Assembly (NCBI GenBank): GCA_017529875.1
Contig: JAFXNC010000030.1
Location: 1 to 64,000 of the forward strand
Direction: 5' to 3'
Source: Ruminococcus sp.
GTDB lineage: Bacteria; Bacillota; Clostridia; Oscillospirales; Ruminococcaceae
DNA: 64,000 nucleotides
Shown: positions 33,349 to 42,203 of the stretch, piece after piece
How positions within the stretch are numbered: the stretch's first letter is position 1
Layout of the letters: every line of letters starts with the position of its first letter
The notes under the pieces: generated by a model
The model's database searches: none
What the model was told of the DNA's origin: nothing
Seen by the model: the letters and a program-made list of their open reading frames with translations, nothing else
Made by a program: the position numbers and the translations under genes

Positions 33349-33864
33349 ATGATCCATATTTACAGCGGAGACGGTAAAGGAAAGACTACTGCGGCTTTCG
33401 GCCTTGCCTTGCGCGGGGCAGGAGCCGGTATGCGGGTCTGCATTTATCAGTTTCTTAAAGACGGCAGTTCTTCCGAGATCGGTGTATTAAAGTCAGTGAA
33501 GGGGATAAGCGTCACCTGCTGCGATGAGTGCCATAGATTTGTTTTTCAGATGAGCGAAACAGAAAAGGCGGCAGTGATCAAAAAGCATAACGAAATGCTT
33601 GAACAGATAAAAACGCTCGTCCAGAACGGCGGGGCTGATATGATAGTGCTGGATGAGTTTTTCGGCGCTTACAACGAAGGAATGTTTGACCGTTCAGCTG
33701 CCGAGAGGATCGTTCTGAGCTGCCCCGACAGCATCGAGCTTGTGATGACCGGCCGCGATCCTGCAAAGGTCTTCTACGAGCACGCCGATTATCACAGCGA
33801 GATACGTTCGGTCAGACATCCCTACGACAACGGCGCAATGGCCAGAAAAGGGATAGAATACTGA
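33349..33864 (+). CDS. cobO: CobO/BtuR-type cob(I)alamin adenosyltransferase
   Basis: The product has 171 residues. The P-loop GDGKGKTTAAFGLALRGAG at the N-terminus and the Walker-B-like stretch MIVLDEFFGAYNEGM are diagnostic of the CobO/CobA/BtuR family. These proteins transfer the adenosyl group of ATP to cob(I)alamin. The gene stands alone, without other cobalamin genes, which fits salvage or an alternative role of this shorter Firmicute subgroup. The gene symbol reflects family only. Confidence 0.88.
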   Translation: MIHIYSGDGKGKTTAAFGLALRGAGAGMRVCIYQFLKDGSSSEIGVLKSVKGISVTCCDECHRFVFQMSETEKAAVIKKHNEMLEQIKTLVQNGGADMIVLDEFFGAYNEGMFDRSAAERIVLSCPDSIELVMTGRDPAKVFYEHADYHSEIRSVRHPYDNGAMARKGIEY

Positions 33865-33865
33865 A

Positions 33866-33896
33866 AAAACGGCGGATAAAAGTCCGCCGTTTTTGT
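33866..33896. terminator. Bidirectional terminator
   Basis: AAAACGGCGGA pairs with TCCGCCGTTTT across six bases, between the convergent cobO-like and XRE-TPR genes; T-runs occur on both strands. Confidence 0.9.
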
Positions 33897-33941
33897 CGTT
33901 TATACCCTCCGCACGAGCGCCCCGGCTCATGCCGCAAGCTA

Positions 33942-35051
33942 TTATTTGCTTATCTTCTCTTTCAGCTTTTCCATAAGGAGCTCAAAACGATTGTTGCCTT
34001 TGAACAACTCGCAGAATTTGTTTTGGGGCTTTGTGATAAATTCATACAATTCATCATAATTTGTATCTGTTACCGTTTTAAAGTGTTCCTCACGAGTACC
34101 AACTATCTCGGAAAGCCAGCAGGGAGTATAGTGCATTATATCGGGGCGATTCTCGAATTTATCGGCATAGTCGTAAGCCTTCTCAAGCATATCCAGCGCT
34201 TTTTCGTTTTCGCCAAGATGTAGTAGGCACCTTGCCCTTGATGCTGCGTTATCTTTTAATTTTTCATTATAAAAGTTTGGCTTTTCGCCGGTGATAAGTC
34301 TTATCAATGCGTCATCTGCATCAAGTATCTCTATTTTTTGTTCGATAGTATATTGCGGTGATTCATATATTCTAATGAAAACTCTATGCATCATTTGTAA
34401 AAAGCTCCACAGCAATGAACTCTGATTTGCTAAAAGAGCCTCTTTATCATCTTTGAGCGTTATAGAATAGAGCATATCTCTGGTGCAGGCTATAATCGGC
34501 AATGACTCGGCTATCTCTCTTGCTTTGTCAAGCTCACCTATTTCCTGATAGTGATAAACAAGCGTCTGTTTAGCAAAACTGTTATCCTCTGTTGGCTTAT
34601 AGTATTTGAGCGCACGCTCACACAAAGAAATGATCTGCTCGGATTTCTCTTTTTTCAGTTTCTCGTCATCAGCATTCTTGTGATTAAAATAGTGTTCATC
34701 TAAAGCAAAAGCCAAGTAATTAAGTAAAATAGGCTCTTTCGGATATTTTTTTATCTTTTCACTAAGATATTCTATTATCTTATCATCTCTGCCCTCATTG
34801 CCGTATTTGTTGACCTGATCAAGTATCTTACCAACTTCCTCCTCCTTGCGTGCTATATCCACCCCCAGCAAATGGTCCGTCGTCACATCAAAGAAATTCG
34901 CAAGTGCAGGCAGCTGGGAAATATCGGGTGCTGTTCTGTCTGTTTCCCACTGACTTACCGCCCGTGAGGTTATGCCGAGGGCATCGGCAAGCTGCTCCTG
35001 CGTTATGTCCTGCTCTTGTCTTAGCTGTTTTATAGTTGCTCCGATTGTCAT
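33942..35051 (-). CDS. XRE-family regulator with TPR-like domain
   Basis: The product has 369 residues from the ATG at 35051, 8 bases after AAGGAG. The helix-turn-helix is TIGATIKQLRQEQDITQEQL then LGITSRAVSQWETDRTAPD. The remaining 290 residues are helical repeats with TPR-like spacing (for example NYLAFALDEHYFNHKN, YHYQEIGELDKAREIAESLP and CLLHLGENEKALDMLEKAYD). Such proteins can sense peptides or integrate stress signals. No peptide gene is obvious beside it. Confidence 0.88.
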   Translation of the reverse strand: MTIGATIKQLRQEQDITQEQLADALGITSRAVSQWETDRTAPDISQLPALANFFDVTTDHLLGVDIARKEEEVGKILDQVNKYGNEGRDDKIIEYLSEKIKKYPKEPILLNYLAFALDEHYFNHKNADDEKLKKEKSEQIISLCERALKYYKPTEDNSFAKQTLVYHYQEIGELDKAREIAESLPIIACTRDMLYSITLKDDKEALLANQSSLLWSFLQMMHRVFIRIYESPQYTIEQKIEILDADDALIRLITGEKPNFYNEKLKDNAASRARCLLHLGENEKALDMLEKAYDYADKFENRPDIMHYTPCWLSEIVGTREEHFKTVTDTNYDELYEFITKPQNKFCELFKGNNRFELLMEKLKEKISK

Positions 35052-35095
35052 TATTATCACTCCTTGTCAAGTTCAAAAGCGCCTTTGTTGATATC

Positions 35096-35124
35096 ATTAT
35101 AGCGCATAACTCCGGATATTGCAA
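35096..35124 (-). promoter_or_regulatory. Promoter of the XRE-TPR gene
   Basis: On the minus strand: TTGCAA (35119-35124), 17 bp, TATAAT (35096-35101). Confidence 0.75.
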
Positions 35125-35278
35125 GGAAGTATTTGTGGAGTTCAGGTATAGCAGCGCTTTGATTGACCTCATACCCGCGCAGCAGTTTTAGAGCAGCTGC
35201 AAAAAAACAGGGCTGTCATTCGGGGCGGTGGCGATATAGAAGTATTTGCTTATTATACGTTGTTCGCGCCGCCGCAAA

Positions 35279-35403
35279 AATAATAAAGAATAAAGAAGAA
35301 AGAATAATTAAGGTATCGCCTGCGGCGATGATTTTTTAATCTGTCCGCTTCGCGGACACCTTAATTATTCTTTTATATTTATTCTTTATTCTTTCTTCTT
35401 TTA
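35279..35403. repeat. Palindromic intergenic repeat with two internal hairpins
   Basis: The A-rich left arm ending AGAATAATTAAGGT is complementary to the right arm starting ACCTTAATTATTCT. Inside lie ATCGCC-TGC-GGCGAT and TGTCCGC-TTC-GCGGACA. The structure is like a small MITE or REP-type element. It fills most of the gap between the XRE-TPR and GH3 genes. Confidence 0.65.
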
Positions 35404-35428
35404 GCAGGCGCTGCACAAACTAACGCAA

Positions 35429-35464
35429 AGGCACTTCTGTAATAGTACTAACAGAAGTGCCTTG
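35429..35464. other. Intergenic hairpin
   Basis: AAGGCACTTCTGT pairs with ACAGAAGTGCCTT. There is no strong T-run on either side, so it may be a weak terminator for the GH3 gene or part of a repeat. Confidence 0.5.
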
Positions 35465-35528
35465 AATAATACTTCTTTATCGCGCCTGCGCTTCAGCCCT
35501 GTCCTTTCAGTATCTCAGCTATTTAGCT

Positions 35529-37997
35529 TTATTCTTTGTCTTTCTTACCGCGCTTTCTGCTGATGACCAGTGCAGTGACAGCGGCGCAGATCAGAACACC
35601 TGCAACAGCAGGGAATGCCTTGCCTGTGCTTGGATTGCTGTCAGCCTTGCTCTCCGGCGTACTGTCGGCATTGCTGTCCGGAACGCTCTCTGTCTCGCTG
35701 TCGGGAGTGCTCTCGGTCTCACTGTCGGGAGTGCTTTCACTCTCGCTGTCAGAGTCGTCCTCAGGGATGACCTCAAATACTGCGGTCAGCTCGGTGTCTT
35801 TATCAGCTTCAAAGGTTATAGCAGAATCCTCAGAGTACACCGCGCCGTCGCTGTCCTTCCAGCAAACGAACTGATACCCGTCGTAGGGCATGGCGCTTGC
35901 CTTGATGACTGTACCCTTTTTCGCATAGAGCTTTGCGTCATTTATGTACATATTCTCATCGAATACCGGTTCTGTACCGTCTTTCGTGTAGGCGAGCCTG
36001 CCCATCCCGACGGTGCCAAGTCTTATGCTGACGAATTCATAGCTCAGTCCGTAGCCTGCATTAAAGAGTATCTCGTCGGTGAACCTGTGGTTCTCGTCAG
36101 CTGCAAAGATATCCACCGGCAGCTTGCCTGTGGGGTTGTTCCCGCCGAAGATCGTAAAGACCGTCGCAGGGTAGTTGGGGCCGTAAGCAGGGAACTCGCC
36201 GTTGAAAGAATCCTCGTTGGGTATCTCCGGCATCTTCTTCTGACCGTAGCCTGCAAGCACCGCATCGGCACCGGTAAATGCCGCGATATCGTAGGGCAGC
36301 ACCATGCTCATAACGATCACAGGCTTTTCATAGCTGTGGGCAAGGTCGATGAGCTCAAGGATGAATTTGGTCATCCATCCGTTGTAGTCGTCCGTGGGGT
36401 CAATGTCAGCCTCACCCCAGTTCTCGGCGGAGATGATCAGCGCCTTGGAGCTCTGAACAGTCTCGGTAAAATCGGCAGCGTCGGTATTGTTATAGCAGTT
36501 GTATGTGGCAGCCGCTCCCTCGGGAACGATGCCTATTTTTTTCAGCGTGTCAAAGGCGTAAACAAAGGAGTTTTCGCGGTTCGCAAAGGGATAGAAGAAT
36601 GCGAAGCTGTCGCCCTCGGCGGCCTGGAGAGGCAGCACGTTGTCGTTGTTGATGACGAGGGTAACGGACTTCATGGTGATCTCCATTTCCTTGCTGTGGT
36701 TTTCCTTGGAACCCACAACGGAGAGAGCATTCTGGACTGCGGCCTCGATGTCAGTCACCTTGTTATCGAACAGACCTCTCTTTAGCTTGAGCTCGATAAC
36801 TCTTGTGCATGATTCGTTGATCCTGTCTTCGGAGATAAGGCCGTCATTCACTGCCTGCACGATGTGGTCGATGTAATCTTCAGCCTTTGCGATATCCTCC
36901 TCAGACCAGATAACAAAGGGGTCCAGAAGGATATCAACGCCTGCGTTTATTGCCATTACAGCGGTCTCGTAAATATCGTAGTTCTTGGTGAGAGCGTCCA
37001 TCTGCATACTGTCGGTGATGACAACGCCCTCAAAGCCCATATCGTCCCGGACTATATCGGTAAGGATAGTCTTGGAAAGGGTGGCGGGGAGATAAACAGT
37101 TTCACCGCTGGATATGGAAACATAGGTGTTCTTCTCTATCAGCGGATACTGGATATGGGCGGTCATTATCATGTCGATGCCGGCATCGAATGCCGCCTGG
37201 AAGGGCACCAGCTCGCACTGTTTCAGCTCCTCATAGGTGCTGTTGATAAGAGGCAGACCCGTGTGGCTGTCGGTGTTGGTGTTGCCGTGGCCGGGGAAAT
37301 GTTTTGCGGTGGTGACGATGTTGTTGTCCTGCATGGCCTTGATGTAGGAGAGCCCCATTTCGCTGACCAGCTCCGGTACAGACGAGAAGGAACGTATATT
37401 GATGACCGGGTTGGCAGGATTGTTGTTTACATCGAGGACGGGGCCGAAGTTCTGGTTTATGCCTACGGCGGCAAGTTCTCTGCCCATTATGTCGGCGTTT
37501 TCATAAGCGTAATCGGTATTGCCGGTGGCGCCCAGAGCCATATTTCCGCAGGTGTTGGTGCCGGTGCCGAGGCGGACAACAGAGCCGCCCTCCTGGTCAG
37601 CGGCAATAAGCAGGGGAATGCCGAACTCGCTCTGCGCAGCGGCGTTCTGGAGATCGTAGGTAAAGCGGGTGGTCTGCTCGGTGCCGGTCACGTTTTCGGC
37701 AAACAGAAGGACGCCTCCGAAACTGTTCTGACTGAGATACTCCGCAAGCGGCTCAGCCAGTACCTCGTGATTCTTACGCGCCTCCACGGAACCGTCATCG
37801 CTCCAGTAGCGGATGCTGGGCATTATCATCTGCGTGATCCGCTGGCGCAGCGGCATCGACTCGGTGATGCTCACCGCTTGATCATGGAAACCGGTCTCCT
37901 CAGCCGCAGCCGGAACGACCCCGACAGCTCCCAGCGCAAGCGCCGCCGAGCAGCCCAAAGCGGCAGTCTTTTTCAGAATGTTGTTTACAAGTCTCAA
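35529..37997 (-). CDS. Secreted, surface-anchored glycoside hydrolase family 3 enzyme
   Basis: The product has 822 residues from a TTG at 37997, eight bases after AAGGAG; a GTG at 38006 is too close to that site. A signal peptide ends near AAAEE. The GH3 domain contains AKHFPGHGNTNTDSHTGLP, the NagZ-type D-x-H loop, and VVITDSMQMDALT with the nucleophilic Asp. That points to beta-N-acetylhexosaminidase-like activity on peptidoglycan or chitin-derived sugars. A beta-rich domain and a repeated S/E/T/P/D stalk follow. It ends NPSTG, a hydrophobic helix and RKRGKK, a probable sortase signal. Confidence 0.9.
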   Translation of the reverse strand: MRLVNNILKKTAALGCSAALALGAVGVVPAAAEETGFHDQAVSITESMPLRQRITQMIMPSIRYWSDDGSVEARKNHEVLAEPLAEYLSQNSFGGVLLFAENVTGTEQTTRFTYDLQNAAAQSEFGIPLLIAADQEGGSVVRLGTGTNTCGNMALGATGNTDYAYENADIMGRELAAVGINQNFGPVLDVNNNPANPVINIRSFSSVPELVSEMGLSYIKAMQDNNIVTTAKHFPGHGNTNTDSHTGLPLINSTYEELKQCELVPFQAAFDAGIDMIMTAHIQYPLIEKNTYVSISSGETVYLPATLSKTILTDIVRDDMGFEGVVITDSMQMDALTKNYDIYETAVMAINAGVDILLDPFVIWSEEDIAKAEDYIDHIVQAVNDGLISEDRINESCTRVIELKLKRGLFDNKVTDIEAAVQNALSVVGSKENHSKEMEITMKSVTLVINNDNVLPLQAAEGDSFAFFYPFANRENSFVYAFDTLKKIGIVPEGAAATYNCYNNTDAADFTETVQSSKALIISAENWGEADIDPTDDYNGWMTKFILELIDLAHSYEKPVIVMSMVLPYDIAAFTGADAVLAGYGQKKMPEIPNEDSFNGEFPAYGPNYPATVFTIFGGNNPTGKLPVDIFAADENHRFTDEILFNAGYGLSYEFVSIRLGTVGMGRLAYTKDGTEPVFDENMYINDAKLYAKKGTVIKASAMPYDGYQFVCWKDSDGAVYSEDSAITFEADKDTELTAVFEVIPEDDSDSESESTPDSETESTPDSETESVPDSNADSTPESKADSNPSTGKAFPAVAGVLICAAVTALVISRKRGKKDKE

Positions 37998-38093
37998 TTC
38001 CTTCACTCCTTAATACACCGATGCACTGAAAGCGCACCGCGTATAATTGATTACAAATTATTACCAACAAGCTATTCGCTTATGATATTAACA

Positions 38094-38122
38094 ATTATAT
38101 CATAAAATCCTGCAAATAGCAA
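38094..38122 (-). promoter_or_regulatory. Promoter of the GH3 gene
   Basis: On the minus strand: TTGCTA (38117-38122), 17 bp, TATAAT (38094-38099). The leader is about 95 bases. Confidence 0.65.
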
Positions 38123-38245
38123 TAGAACAGGATAATATATTTCCACAAACTAATATATTTCATGTAAATTTATTTCCTGTTTGTTAAATCATTTGTTAAA
38201 GCACCTCGTCTCTGTAACAAAATCTCTATGTTTGTACTATAAGCA

Positions 38246-38273
38246 AAGGCTGATGCATACCCGCATCAGCCTT
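38246..38273 (-). terminator. Probable terminator of the GGDEF gene
   Basis: AAGGCTGATGC pairs with GCATCAGCCTT across six bases, 6 bases after the stop codon; the T-run is weak. Confidence 0.6.
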
Positions 38274-38278
38274 GTGAT

Positions 38279-39706
38279 CTACCCTCTGTTCTGCTTGCGC
38301 CTGTCCTTCTCGGGGTGGAGCTTGTAGTATTCCTGCTTGTCCTTGTACATACGCTCGTCCGCAGTCTTCATGGCATTGCGGATATCGTAATCACCGGTGA
38401 CGTAGACCGTGCCCACCGCAAAGCTCACGTCGGGGGTGCTGTTGGCAAGAGAGCAAAGCTGCTGCACCTGCTGTGTCAGCCCTTCCTCGGAGATATCCGG
38501 GCAGAAAACAAAGAACTCATCGCCGCCGGCCCGGTAGATCTCATAGTCTCCGAATGCCAGTTTCAGCAGGGCAGAGGCTCTCATCAAAAGCCTGTCCCCT
38601 GCGTCGTGGCCTTCATCGTCGTTTACGATCTTCAAGCCGTTCAGGTCGGCAAGGACAACACCCATTTTCTCAGGCAGCTTGGTCTCGCCTGAAACGAGCC
38701 TGCCGACACGCTCATTCATAGAATTGCGGTTGAAAAGCTGCGTGAGACCGTCAACGGCGCTCTTGAATTCCAGCTGCGAAACGAACTGATGGTTTGCGAT
38801 GACCGCCGAGATCAGGAAGGTGGTCAGCTCCAGGGTCTCCTTGATCTCCATTCTCCGGGATGTATCGTAATTCGCCGCCCATATGAACCCTACGAGCAGT
38901 CCGTTGTTCCTGACCGCATAGAGGATGATGTTGTCAATACCGTGCTTGCACAACGATCCGTACCAGACCGGATCCCTTTCCCGGATCACGCTCAGATCAT
39001 CAAGCAGCAGACAGTCGCTGTCTTCAAGAGCCCTTTCCCACGATCTTGCCACCTCAAAGGGTGAGCGCCCCATTTCCGCGGCAAAGTTCTCCGGATAATC
39101 ATTTTGTACGCCCTCAGCATTGTAGAAATTGCACTGCTGATTGCTGACATCGACCGTATACAGCGCACAGCGCTTTGCACCGCAGACCTTCTGAATCTCG
39201 CCCACCGCAGCAGCCATCGCCTGATCGAAGTCGGTGGTCTCATGCAGTTTCAGGCTGATGTTCATGACCGCAGAGGCTACTCTGTCGGAGTGCTGATTCA
39301 TAAAATCCGTCTCGGCATGGTCGGAGCGGGTGGTCAGGTAAAGACAGTAAGCCGTCCTGGGAGAAGTGTTGGGCTCGCCCTTCTCGTTGACGATATTGCC
39401 TTCCTCGTCCAGCGGCAGATAAAACCCCTTTATCCACATCCCGAAGGCGTTGACATAGGAATACAGCGGCTCATTGTTGACCGCGCTGGTGTAGATGAAG
39501 TTTTCAAGATTGATCTCGGTGAAGTATCTGCGCAGCGGCACCCCGGGATAAAACGCCGGCGCATCGGGGTACACATTGAACATCATATCGTTCAGCGCAT
39601 TTATGGCCATGATGCGTATTTCGCTGTAACTGCCGTCGGGCAGGATATCGAAAGCATACACCCCCGCGATTATCTTGAACTTGTTGACTAACGCCTGAAG
39701 ATCCAT
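38279..39706 (-). CDS. GAF-GGDEF protein, predicted diguanylate cyclase
   Basis: The product has 475 residues, is soluble and has no membrane helix. The N-terminal 140 residues are unassigned. A GAF-like domain spans about 150-290 (GEIQKVCGAKRCALYTVD). The GGDEF domain spans about 310-460 with the active-site motif AGGDEFF intact and LADLNGLKIVND as its metal/GTP site. No RxxD inhibitory site is evident. It should make cyclic di-GMP in response to a ligand bound by the GAF domain. It follows the gene 39747-40421 by 40 bases. Confidence 0.9.
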   Translation of the reverse strand: MDLQALVNKFKIIAGVYAFDILPDGSYSEIRIMAINALNDMMFNVYPDAPAFYPGVPLRRYFTEINLENFIYTSAVNNEPLYSYVNAFGMWIKGFYLPLDEEGNIVNEKGEPNTSPRTAYCLYLTTRSDHAETDFMNQHSDRVASAVMNISLKLHETTDFDQAMAAAVGEIQKVCGAKRCALYTVDVSNQQCNFYNAEGVQNDYPENFAAEMGRSPFEVARSWERALEDSDCLLLDDLSVIRERDPVWYGSLCKHGIDNIILYAVRNNGLLVGFIWAANYDTSRRMEIKETLELTTFLISAVIANHQFVSQLEFKSAVDGLTQLFNRNSMNERVGRLVSGETKLPEKMGVVLADLNGLKIVNDDEGHDAGDRLLMRASALLKLAFGDYEIYRAGGDEFFVFCPDISEEGLTQQVQQLCSLANSTPDVSFAVGTVYVTGDYDIRNAMKTADERMYKDKQEYYKLHPEKDRRKQNRG

Positions 39707-39746
39707 TTTATAGCCTCCTTATTTATATAGCAGAGATACGCTGATA

Positions 39747-40421
39747 TCACGGCTTGAATTGTATGTGCGGAGCGATCTGTTGAAGCATCCCGAGAACATT
39801 CTCCATGTCCTGATGTTGTACGCCGTATTGGTGCTGCTTGCCGTTCCTGTCCTCAAATATCAGTATATCGAATTTGGTCTGATCGTTTATGCCCTTGGAT
39901 TCAAGATATCTGTCGCCGATGCGGTTCGCTGCCACCGACCCGACGGTCATAACAGGATTCCCCACATAAATTGTGTGCCTGGGTCTGAATTCGCCTGTGT
40001 GTACCGTCGTCAGGTCGTTGAGCTCCATATAGCTCACAAGCTCCAGACCCGATACGATGAACTCCTCTGTGATAAGCGTCGTAAAGGGCGCGTTGGCGTT
40101 GAAACCCCTTGCAAAGTAAACAGGGTCGAGCATCCCCCGGTTTATCTTGGCGGCAAGCTCGCGGGCATTGCCGTAGATGCTGAACACACGGTGGTGCTTC
40201 ATCCGTATAGTCTTTATGATGAACCATAACAGAAGTGCTCCGCACAGGCCGAGCACCACAAGCAGAATGATGGTCAGTATGCTGTCCCAGCCCAGCTGCG
40301 TTCCGCAGAATACGGCGCAGAACCCTACTATCCCTCCGACGATGCAGGTAGCAGTGATCGCTCCTGCGGCGCTGCCTGCAAGCTGTTTGTAGAAGGTCTT
40401 CTCTGTTATCATCTGATCCAT
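39747..40421 (-). CDS. Two-helix membrane protein with cytoplasmic domain
   Basis: The product has 224 residues from ATG 40421, preceded by AAAAAGGAG. Two membrane helices (about 15-40 and 50-72) are followed by a soluble domain of about 150 residues (IYGNARELAAKINRG, FITTLITEEF-like strands, ending GMLQQIAPHIQFKP). It recalls small PH-like or YcxB-like membrane proteins but I cannot assign a family. It may be co-transcribed with the GGDEF gene. Confidence 0.75.
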   Translation of the reverse strand: MDQMITEKTFYKQLAGSAAGAITATCIVGGIVGFCAVFCGTQLGWDSILTIILLVVLGLCGALLLWFIIKTIRMKHHRVFSIYGNARELAAKINRGMLDPVYFARGFNANAPFTTLITEEFIVSGLELVSYMELNDLTTVHTGEFRPRHTIYVGNPVMTVGSVAANRIGDRYLESKGINDQTKFDILIFEDRNGKQHQYGVQHQDMENVLGMLQQIAPHIQFKP

Positions 40422-40528
40422 TTTCGATTCTCCTTTTTCGTGAACTCGGACAGTCCGGCTGAAACGATCCCCGGAGCATCCGGGTGCAGCGCTGACTTGC
40501 ATCTGCGGTTTTGCATATGTTTATATTG

Positions 40529-40557
40529 ATTATACCACAAAACATATAAACAGTCAA
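40529..40557 (-). promoter_or_regulatory. Promoter flanked by an inverted repeat
   Basis: On the minus strand: TTGACT (40552-40557), 17 bp, TATAAT (40529-40534). GTTTATAT and ATATAAAC flank the -10 region as inverted repeats about 17 bases apart, a possible operator. Bases 40558-40759 hold nothing I recognise. Confidence 0.75.
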
Positions 40558-40759
40558 TCCAAAATTGAGCGAAATTGAATAAAGATCACTGAGGCCGCAT
40601 CACCATCATATCCCCGGTGTCATACGCTCTTTCGCGCTGGATCATCCCACCACAGCGGCAGGGCAGCAGCAATTATCTGACTTTGATCGTCAAAATTTGT
40701 TTAAATAGTTAATTGTCGCCTGTTCGCTTTGTACATTATCCCAAAATATAGGACGATAC

Positions 40760-40788
40760 TTGACGTATCCGACAAAATGTAGTATAAT
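40760..40788 (+). promoter_or_regulatory. Promoter of the secreted-protein cassette
   Basis: TTGACG (40760-40765), 17 bp, TATAAT (40783-40788). Confidence 0.85.
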
Positions 40789-40822
40789 TATGTATAGATT
40801 ATTATAAGGAGGTATGTCCTTT

Positions 40823-41980
40823 ATGAAATTGAAGACATTATTCTCGGGTATGATCGCCTCCGTTATGGCGGTCACGACTGCAACAAGTTTCGCGGTTTTT
40901 GAGGCAAGCGCGGAAGACATTGTACCCTCAGAGGGTTTCCTGATCAGCGTCTATACTATGGACGAAACGAATTGGAAGTGGGTAAACACCGAGGGTGAGC
41001 CTTTGTATGAGCAAAGCGGTTATTTTGAGGGCGTGACGACTGGGGATACGGATACACTTAACTCTGAATATCCCGGTTCAGGCAATCTCCAGTTCGGCGG
41101 TATGATACGTCTTGACCCTGAATACGCTGGGAATTATATTCCTTCAGGCAAAGAACTCGAGGCAACAGTATATTATGCGTTTTATTATAGTGATTCTGGC
41201 GATTATATCGCTGACGGCACCGATACCGTGAGATTCACCTCTGCCGGTGCAGGCAAGAACATTTTGGCAGGCGTTTTTAATTCTGCGATGCCGGAAGATG
41301 TTAATTTCTATGTCACGGTCAGTGACCAGAAGCTTGTCGAAGCTCCCGTATATGATGAATGGGTCGAAGACAACGGAAGCTACACTTTCACCAGCGGTAC
41401 GGTCAACCAGCCTGCGCATTCATTTGATGTAAACGGCGAGAATGAGAATATCGCTGCGGTTCTGTTCAACCTTGATTGGAAATCTCCCAACGGTGCTTTC
41501 AATACACTTTATAACGGTGAATCGACCGGATATATAGACAGTAATACTGGTCTGACAAACGGACTTAATGTGATCCCTGCTGAGAATGCTGACTCTCTTG
41601 AGATCAATACATGGTGGCTGGATAACAACAACAGCATCACCGTTTCCGATATCAAGTCTGTTCCTGCAAGCGACCCAATTCCCGAGACCAACAATGTGCT
41701 GGATAACGATGCGGGATTCATGCAGTACGGCTATGACGATAACGGCAATATCTATGCAAGATATATCCAGACCGTTAAGTACAGCGAGCTTATCAAGCAC
41801 TCTCAGGCTAATTTCGAGTTCACCTGCGGCGGAGTAACAAGGACAGGTACTTCCTCAACATATTACACGGCTCTTTCGTATAATAACACGACCTACACCT
41901 GCAACGACGGTTACGTTATCGTTTCCAAGATGGTAGTCAATGCTCCCGGAGCTTTGACCTGCAAGGTCACACTTAGTTAA
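40823..41980 (+). CDS. Secreted protein of unknown function
   Basis: The product has 385 residues from ATG 40823; the ATG at 40814 is only two bases after AAGGAGG. A signal peptide ends at about ASAE (residue 32). The mature protein is acidic, rich in Y, N, T and S, beta-rich, with repeated YN/DN turns, and ends with CGGVTRTGTSSTYYTALSYN and ALTCKVTLS. It has no anchor and no dockerin. It leads an operon-like group with a 50-residue peptide and a lipoprotein. It may be a carbohydrate-binding or adhesive exoprotein; this is a guess from composition. Confidence 0.8.
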   Translation: MKLKTLFSGMIASVMAVTTATSFAVFEASAEDIVPSEGFLISVYTMDETNWKWVNTEGEPLYEQSGYFEGVTTGDTDTLNSEYPGSGNLQFGGMIRLDPEYAGNYIPSGKELEATVYYAFYYSDSGDYIADGTDTVRFTSAGAGKNILAGVFNSAMPEDVNFYVTVSDQKLVEAPVYDEWVEDNGSYTFTSGTVNQPAHSFDVNGENENIAAVLFNLDWKSPNGAFNTLYNGESTGYIDSNTGLTNGLNVIPAENADSLEINTWWLDNNNSITVSDIKSVPASDPIPETNNVLDNDAGFMQYGYDDNGNIYARYIQTVKYSELIKHSQANFEFTCGGVTRTGTSSTYYTALSYNNTTYTCNDGYVIVSKMVVNAPGALTCKVTLS

Positions 41981-41997
41981 GGACGGAGGATATAAGC

Positions 41998-42150
41998 ATG
42001 AAAGAATTATATAACGGCGTTGAGTTTGAGATAATCAAATTCAGACAGGATGATATCATCGTGACCTCCGAGAATGACTGGAAAAACGGTTCTACCGTTC
42101 CCAACTACGAGGATCCCGATTCTCCTATCTACTGGAACAACAACGGCTAA
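41998..42150 (+). CDS. 50-residue peptide with a D-D-I-I-V-T-S core
   Basis: ATG 41998 follows GACGGAGG by 9 bases, 17 bases after the secreted protein's stop. The sequence (MKELYNGVEFEIIKFRQDDI, IVTSENDWKNGS, ending YWNNNG) has no signal peptide. Short peptides with a conserved E-I/V-I-x-F ... D-I/V-I-x-T-S core recur in Firmicutes, as I recall, without a known role. A decayed copy with the same core (LEVI-stop-FSTEDVIVTS) exists at 53012-53071, also between a secreted-protein fragment and an S/T-rich protein. The role is unknown; a precursor peptide is one option. Confidence 0.7.
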   Translation: MKELYNGVEFEIIKFRQDDIIVTSENDWKNGSTVPNYEDPDSPIYWNNNG

Positions 42151-42203
42151 TAACATTTCGGCAGGCTTTCCCGCCTGCCGATTTTCGTATGAAAGGAGAC
42201 AGT

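Noticed and set aside
36864..38105. 413-codon plus-strand frame opposite the GH3 gene
   Set aside because: The GH3 frame has signal peptide, catalytic motifs and sorting signal; the opposite frame has no domain or start signal.
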